A stretch of DNA of 61,994 nucleotides from positions 1-61,994 of the forward strand of contig NZ_NOWF01000014.1 of NCBI RefSeq assembly GCF_002245355.1, given 5' to 3'. Below the pieces are notes generated by a model. It did not search any database and was not told the origin of the DNA. It saw nothing but the letters and a program-made list of their open reading frames with translations. Of the stretch, positions 59,029 through 61,994 are shown one piece after another. The stretch is from Paludifilum halophilum. GTDB lineage: Bacteria; Bacillota; Bacilli; Thermoactinomycetales; DSM-45169. The position numbers and the translations under genes are program-made. How positions within the stretch are numbered: the stretch's first letter is position 1; each line of letters starts with the position of its first letter.

Positions 59029-59075
59029 TAACACCCCGAACCATCGGCAGGGGTTTCAATAAGGAGGATTTTCGG

Positions 59076-59387
59076 ATGAAAAACATGAACCAGATGATGA
59101 AGCAGATGAAAAAAATGCAGGCACAAATGGCTAAAGCTCAAGAGGAGTTGGCAGATAAAGAGGTGGAAGGAACCGCCGGGGGCGGAGTGGTAAAAGTAAA
59201 AATGAACGGTCAAAAAGAGGTTTTGGCGCTGGAAATCGCTCCGGAAGCAGTCGATCCTGAAGACGTGGAGATGCTGCAGGATATGGTGACCGCCGCATTT
59301 AACGAAGCGATGAAAAAAGTGGATGATTTGGTGGCGAAGGACCTGGGGAAAGTGACTGGTGGGATGAATATCCCGGGCCTGTTTTGA
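59076..59387 (+). CDS. ebfC: YbaB/EbfC nucleoid-associated protein
   Basis: This 103-residue protein begins [20 protein letters not shown] and ends [13 protein letters not shown], both hallmarks of YbaB/EbfC (YaaK). It forms a tweezer-shaped dimer on DNA. ATG 59076 follows AAGGAGGA. It lies between dnaX and recR, the standard gene order. Confidence 0.95.
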   Translation: MKNMNQMMKQMKKMQAQMAKAQEELADKEVEGTAGGGVVKVKMNGQKEVLALEIAPEAVDPEDVEMLQDMVTAAFNEAMKKVDDLVAKDLGKVTGGMNIPGLF

Positions 59388-59440
59388 GGAAGGCCCTCTC
59401 CGGACAGGATCATAAGTAAGATGGACGGGAGTGGCTGAAA

Positions 59441-60037
59441 GTGTACGTACCGGAGCCCATATCAAAACTGATTGACGGTTTTATGCGGTTGCCGGGCATT
59501 GGACCGAAGACGGCCCAACGCCTGGCTTTTTTCGTACTGGATATGGAAGAGGAAGACGTAATGGATTTGGCGAAGGCCTTGGTGCACGCGAAAAGGGATT
59601 TGAAACGTTGCCGGGATTGCAGTAACATCACGGACCGTGAGGTCTGCTCGGTCTGTAGTGATAAAAACCGGGATCGTTCGGTTATCTGCGTGGTTCAGGA
59701 TCCCCGGGATGTTATTGCCATGGAACGGACCCGGGAGTACGATGGTCTCTACCATGTTCTCCACGGGGCCATTTCCCCGATGGAAGGGATCGGTCCCGAC
59801 GAGCTGAGCATTCCGGATTTATTGAAGCGGTTGGAGGATGAAACCGTCAAGGAATTGATCCTGGCGACCAACCCCAATATTGAAGGAGAGGCTACAGCGA
59901 TGTACCTACAGCGGCTTGTAAAACCCTTCGGGCTGAAGGTGACCCGGATCGCCCATGGTTTACCAGTGGGAGGAGATTTGGAGTATGCGGATGAAGTCAC
60001 CTTGACCAAAGCGCTGGAAGGGCGAAGAGAGCTGTAG
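59441..60037 (+). CDS. recR: Recombination protein RecR
   Basis: This 198-residue protein has the RecR HhH motif ([16 protein letters not shown]), the zinc finger [16 protein letters not shown], the Toprim domain ([27 protein letters not shown], shown here over separate blocks, with EGEATAMYL) and a Walker-like end. It loads RecA with RecO onto SSB-coated DNA. It starts at GTG 59441. Confidence 0.95.
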   Translation: MYVPEPISKLIDGFMRLPGIGPKTAQRLAFFVLDMEEEDVMDLAKALVHAKRDLKRCRDCSNITDREVCSVCSDKNRDRSVICVVQDPRDVIAMERTREYDGLYHVLHGAISPMEGIGPDELSIPDLLKRLEDETVKELILATNPNIEGEATAMYLQRLVKPFGLKVTRIAHGLPVGGDLEYADEVTLTKALEGRREL

Positions 60038-60083
60038 TAAAACAACCCGAAAAATTCCAAACGGTCCGGAGGAGCTGTCACTC

Positions 60084-61094
60084 ATGTCGTTGCCCCACTT
60101 ATCCCAATCGTCTCCATCGCATCGAGAAAAGCCTTTTTCTCATATTCTGCGTCATCTTTCGGCGTGGCTTTTGTGTATCAGTTTTTTTTATATGATTCCA
60201 ATGGAGTTTGCTTCTCTGGAATGGGAAAAAACGTCTGAAGGGCTGTGGCGCGTTTCCAACGGAGACGGCACCGGTTCTTTATTTTTATTGCAGTATTTGC
60301 TTTGGATGTTGGTGACCCTTTTTGCCGCTTCTTTGTTCTTTATTACCGGTTTGATCAGCGGTTTCGCCGAGGAGCGTTATCATAATCAGGGTCTGTTGAG
60401 CGGAAGGGATCTCGTTTATTATTTCTCTTGGGTTCAGTTTTTAACACTCGCGTTTTTGTTGCCTTACTATGCCATTGTTCCGGAAACGGAAGCAGAGGGT
60501 GGTTCCGGTGGTTGGTTCGGGCTGATCGCCCCTTACATTCCTCATATCCTGATGTTAGGAGTGGCTTTATGGATCTTCCGGCGGCGGCTGCCGGATTTGG
60601 GTTTTCGACAGGCGAAGGGGAAAAAGTGGATGTGGATGATCGGAGCTGTGGGGGTTCTTTATCTACTGCTTTTCTTTTTTCTGGACGCACTGGTGACCCT
60701 GCCAGTCGCTGAGTTTTTTAATCTGGAGCTTCAGTCGTGGCGCGAGGACAGTATCTCCCAAGGGATTTTCCAGGCGACCCGGATGGGATGGATTTCCGTA
60801 TTGGGCCAAATCGCCTTACTGGGTCTAATCGGGCCGATCGCTGAGGAAATCGTATTTCGCGGCCTGCTGATGCGGGGGATGATGCAAAAAATCGGGACAA
60901 CCGCCGGAGTGATCCTTTCCGCTTTGATCTTTGCTCTGTTTCATACGGATATCCCTTTTTTAGCACCTCTTTTCATCATGGGTTTGATTCTGGGAGGATT
61001 GTATGCCGTTTTTCGCAACCTGTGGGCCCCCATTCTGTTTCATGTTGTAAATAACACGGTTTCGGTGGTTGTGGATGTGATCTCCAAGCATTGA
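60084..61094 (+). CDS. CPBP-family intramembrane metalloprotease
   Basis: This 336-residue membrane protein has about eight helices. The CPBP (Rce1/Abi-like) motifs are clear: EEIVFRGLL with the glutamate pair and Arg, FALFHTD, and HVVNNT. The family cleaves prenylated or bacteriocin-type substrates or acts in immunity; its substrate here is unknown. It replaces the small yaaL gene at this place in B. subtilis. ATG 60084 follows GGAGGAGC. Confidence 0.88.
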   Translation: MSLPHLSQSSPSHREKPFSHILRHLSAWLLCISFFYMIPMEFASLEWEKTSEGLWRVSNGDGTGSLFLLQYLLWMLVTLFAASLFFITGLISGFAEERYHNQGLLSGRDLVYYFSWVQFLTLAFLLPYYAIVPETEAEGGSGGWFGLIAPYIPHILMLGVALWIFRRRLPDLGFRQAKGKKWMWMIGAVGVLYLLLFFFLDALVTLPVAEFFNLELQSWREDSISQGIFQATRMGWISVLGQIALLGLIGPIAEEIVFRGLLMRGMMQKIGTTAGVILSALIFALFHTDIPFLAPLFIMGLILGGLYAVFRNLWAPILFHVVNNTVSVVVDVISKH

Positions 61095-61379
61095 GTCCTC
61101 GTACTCCTTCAGGCAACTTTGCACTGCTTTGAATGATGACTGGATGGTCGGGGCAGGCAGGCCGTCTCCGATCCCTTACAAAGAACGCCATAGCGAGACC
61201 GGGAGCGAAGCGACCCTGGCGAGACTTGTGCTGGAATGAATGCCAAGGATCTACGACGACCTACCATCCTCCCTTGCTTGGTTTCTAGATAGAGGCACTC
61301 GTGATCTTTCAGGCCGTGTTCTATCTTCGCTTTTCCTATCATAAGCTTGTACCGACGATGCGCGGAAAGGATGAGCGGA
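61095..61379. other. Intergenic region with GC-rich hairpins
   Basis: No gene is supported. The sequence GAGACCGGGAGCGAAGCGACC and neighbours can fold, and it resembles in style the structured intergenic stretches at 11898 and 54931, without a clear shared core. Confidence 0.35.
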
Positions 61380-61661
61380 ATGGAATTCGGTTGGTGGCTC
61401 TTGGCCGCGGTAAGCGGTGTTATCCTATTCATGTTGATGAGTCGTTCTGTGATCAAACCCCTGCGTTGGTTATGGTTCAGTGTGCTTTATACGGCGGTGG
61501 GGGCACTCGTCTTGTTTCTGCTGAATTTGGCCGGAGAATGGATTCAATTCCGGATTCCGATCAATCCGGTCACCTCCTTTATCACAGGTGTACTGGGGGT
61601 ACCGGGGTTGATCTGTCTGATTCTGATTAAGGTATTTATCATTAGTGAAGCCACACCTTAA
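61380..61661 (+). CDS. bofA: Inhibitor of pro-sigmaK processing
   Basis: This 93-residue membrane protein begins MEFGWWLLAAVSGVILF and has two to three helices ending in NPVTSFITGVLGVPGLICLI. This is the BofA family. It holds back SpoIVFB in the forespore membrane so that sigmaK is activated at the right time. ATG 61380 follows AAAGGA at good spacing. The position just before the rRNA operon is as in B. subtilis. Confidence 0.9.
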   Translation: MEFGWWLLAAVSGVILFMLMSRSVIKPLRWLWFSVLYTAVGALVLFLLNLAGEWIQFRIPINPVTSFITGVLGVPGLICLILIKVFIISEATP

Positions 61662-61693
61662 ACAGGGTTCGAAAAAAAAGATTAAAAAAGTCC

Positions 61694-61722
61694 TTGACGC
61701 AACCATTCTCCCATGGTAGATT
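61694..61722 (+). promoter_or_regulatory. rRNA promoter P1
   Basis: TTGACG, a 17-base spacer and TAGATT. Confidence 0.75.
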
Positions 61723-61791
61723 AGTAGATGTCGCTGTTGAGGCGCCACAAAAAAAGCGCCGACAAAAGCGAAAAAACAAACAAAAAAGTTG

Positions 61792-61820
61792 TTGACAAGA
61801 TCGACCGGATATGATAGTAT
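61792..61820 (+). promoter_or_regulatory. rRNA promoter P2
   Basis: Perfect TTGACA, a 17-base spacer and TAGTAT. P1 and P2 are 98 bases apart, as in tandem rRNA promoters. The leader hairpin CGCGG...CCGCG and a GAAAACTGAAGAGC antitermination-like block follow. Confidence 0.85.
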
Positions 61821-61938
61821 AAAGCTTGTCGCCGCAAACGAGCGGCTCTCGCGGAAAAAACCGCGAAGACAACGGGAAGCGTTCCTTGAAAACTGAAGAG
61901 CGAACAGGACCCTGTCTATTCGAGCAATCAAGCTCGCC

Positions 61939-61994
61939 TTTAACGGAGAGTTTGATCCTGGCTCAGGACGAACGCTGGCGGCGTGCCTAATACA
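61939..61994 (+). rRNA. 16S ribosomal RNA, 5' end only
   Basis: The 16S start TTTAACGGAGAGTTTGATCC is followed by the universal GGACGAACGCTGGCGGCGTG. The gene runs off the right edge of the window. Confidence 0.97.

Overview
The window looks like a spore-forming, moderately GC-rich Bacillales chromosome. A Thermoactinomycetaceae-like host is my inference from gene content and style, not from a search. The spore evidence is a GerA-type germinant receptor operon, a CotF-like coat protein and BofA. The right end carries the near-origin block tadA / SRP RNA / dnaX / yaaK(ebfC) / recR / bofA / 16S rRNA, whose order matches Bacillus subtilis near oriC, so the window probably lies close to the replication origin.

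Layout. (1) 1-8443 is the right end of an integrated siphovirus-type prophage: distal tail protein, tail endopeptidase, small tail protein, holin and amidase. After these come cargo genes, a convergent type I toxin-antitoxin locus, and a two-gene HTH / membrane-protein unit. It ends in a 58-base 3' fragment of tRNA-Ser(UGA), the attachment site. (2) 8.5-30.7 kb is host chromosome: a sodium/proton-type antiporter, ZIP transporter, TetR with a drug-type ABC exporter, GH18 glycosidase with an in-frame amber codon, secreted EEP-family phosphatase/nuclease, a zinc ArsR/CDF pair, a wall-anchored surface protein, Sfp-type transferase, germination operon, coat protein, SDR, BrnQ and asparagine synthetase. 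(3) 30802-47773 is a 16.9-kb integrative element in tRNA-Arg(CCU), bounded by a perfect 44-bp direct repeat. (4) 47.8-62.0 kb is host chromosome again: TetR/YhgE, zinc uptake with Zur, then the near-origin block and the start of an rRNA operon.

The element is the most unusual part. It carries a tyrosine integrase, several small HTH regulators, a four-helix membrane protein with a C-terminal HTH, two paralogous replication-initiator-like proteins, and an origin-like non-coding kilobase with 18-bp repeats and a 54-bp nested palindrome. These are followed by small phage-like genes including a small-terminase-like protein, a second catalytic-domain-only tyrosine recombinase, a repressor with a divergent winged-helix protein, and a DpnII-like restriction-modification pair. 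It has no large terminase, portal, capsid, relaxase or conjugation ATPase, so a phage satellite (PICI-like) is the most economical reading.

Two observations stand out. Reading the element line by line I found no GATC tetramer in about 16.9 kb, whereas flanking host DNA has roughly eight per kb, and the element encodes a restriction-modification system that looks like the GATC-specific DpnII type. Second, the prophage and the element each carry a gene for a four-helix membrane protein with a C-terminal HTH. In each, the linker is written in a different short DNA word repeated 20-24 times, in both orientations and more than one reading frame: TGGAG/CTCCA in the prophage and CGACCA/TGGTCG in the element. 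This suggests a membrane-tethered DNA-binding protein whose own gene holds its binding array, a possible partition- or transfer-like system that I do not recognise as described.
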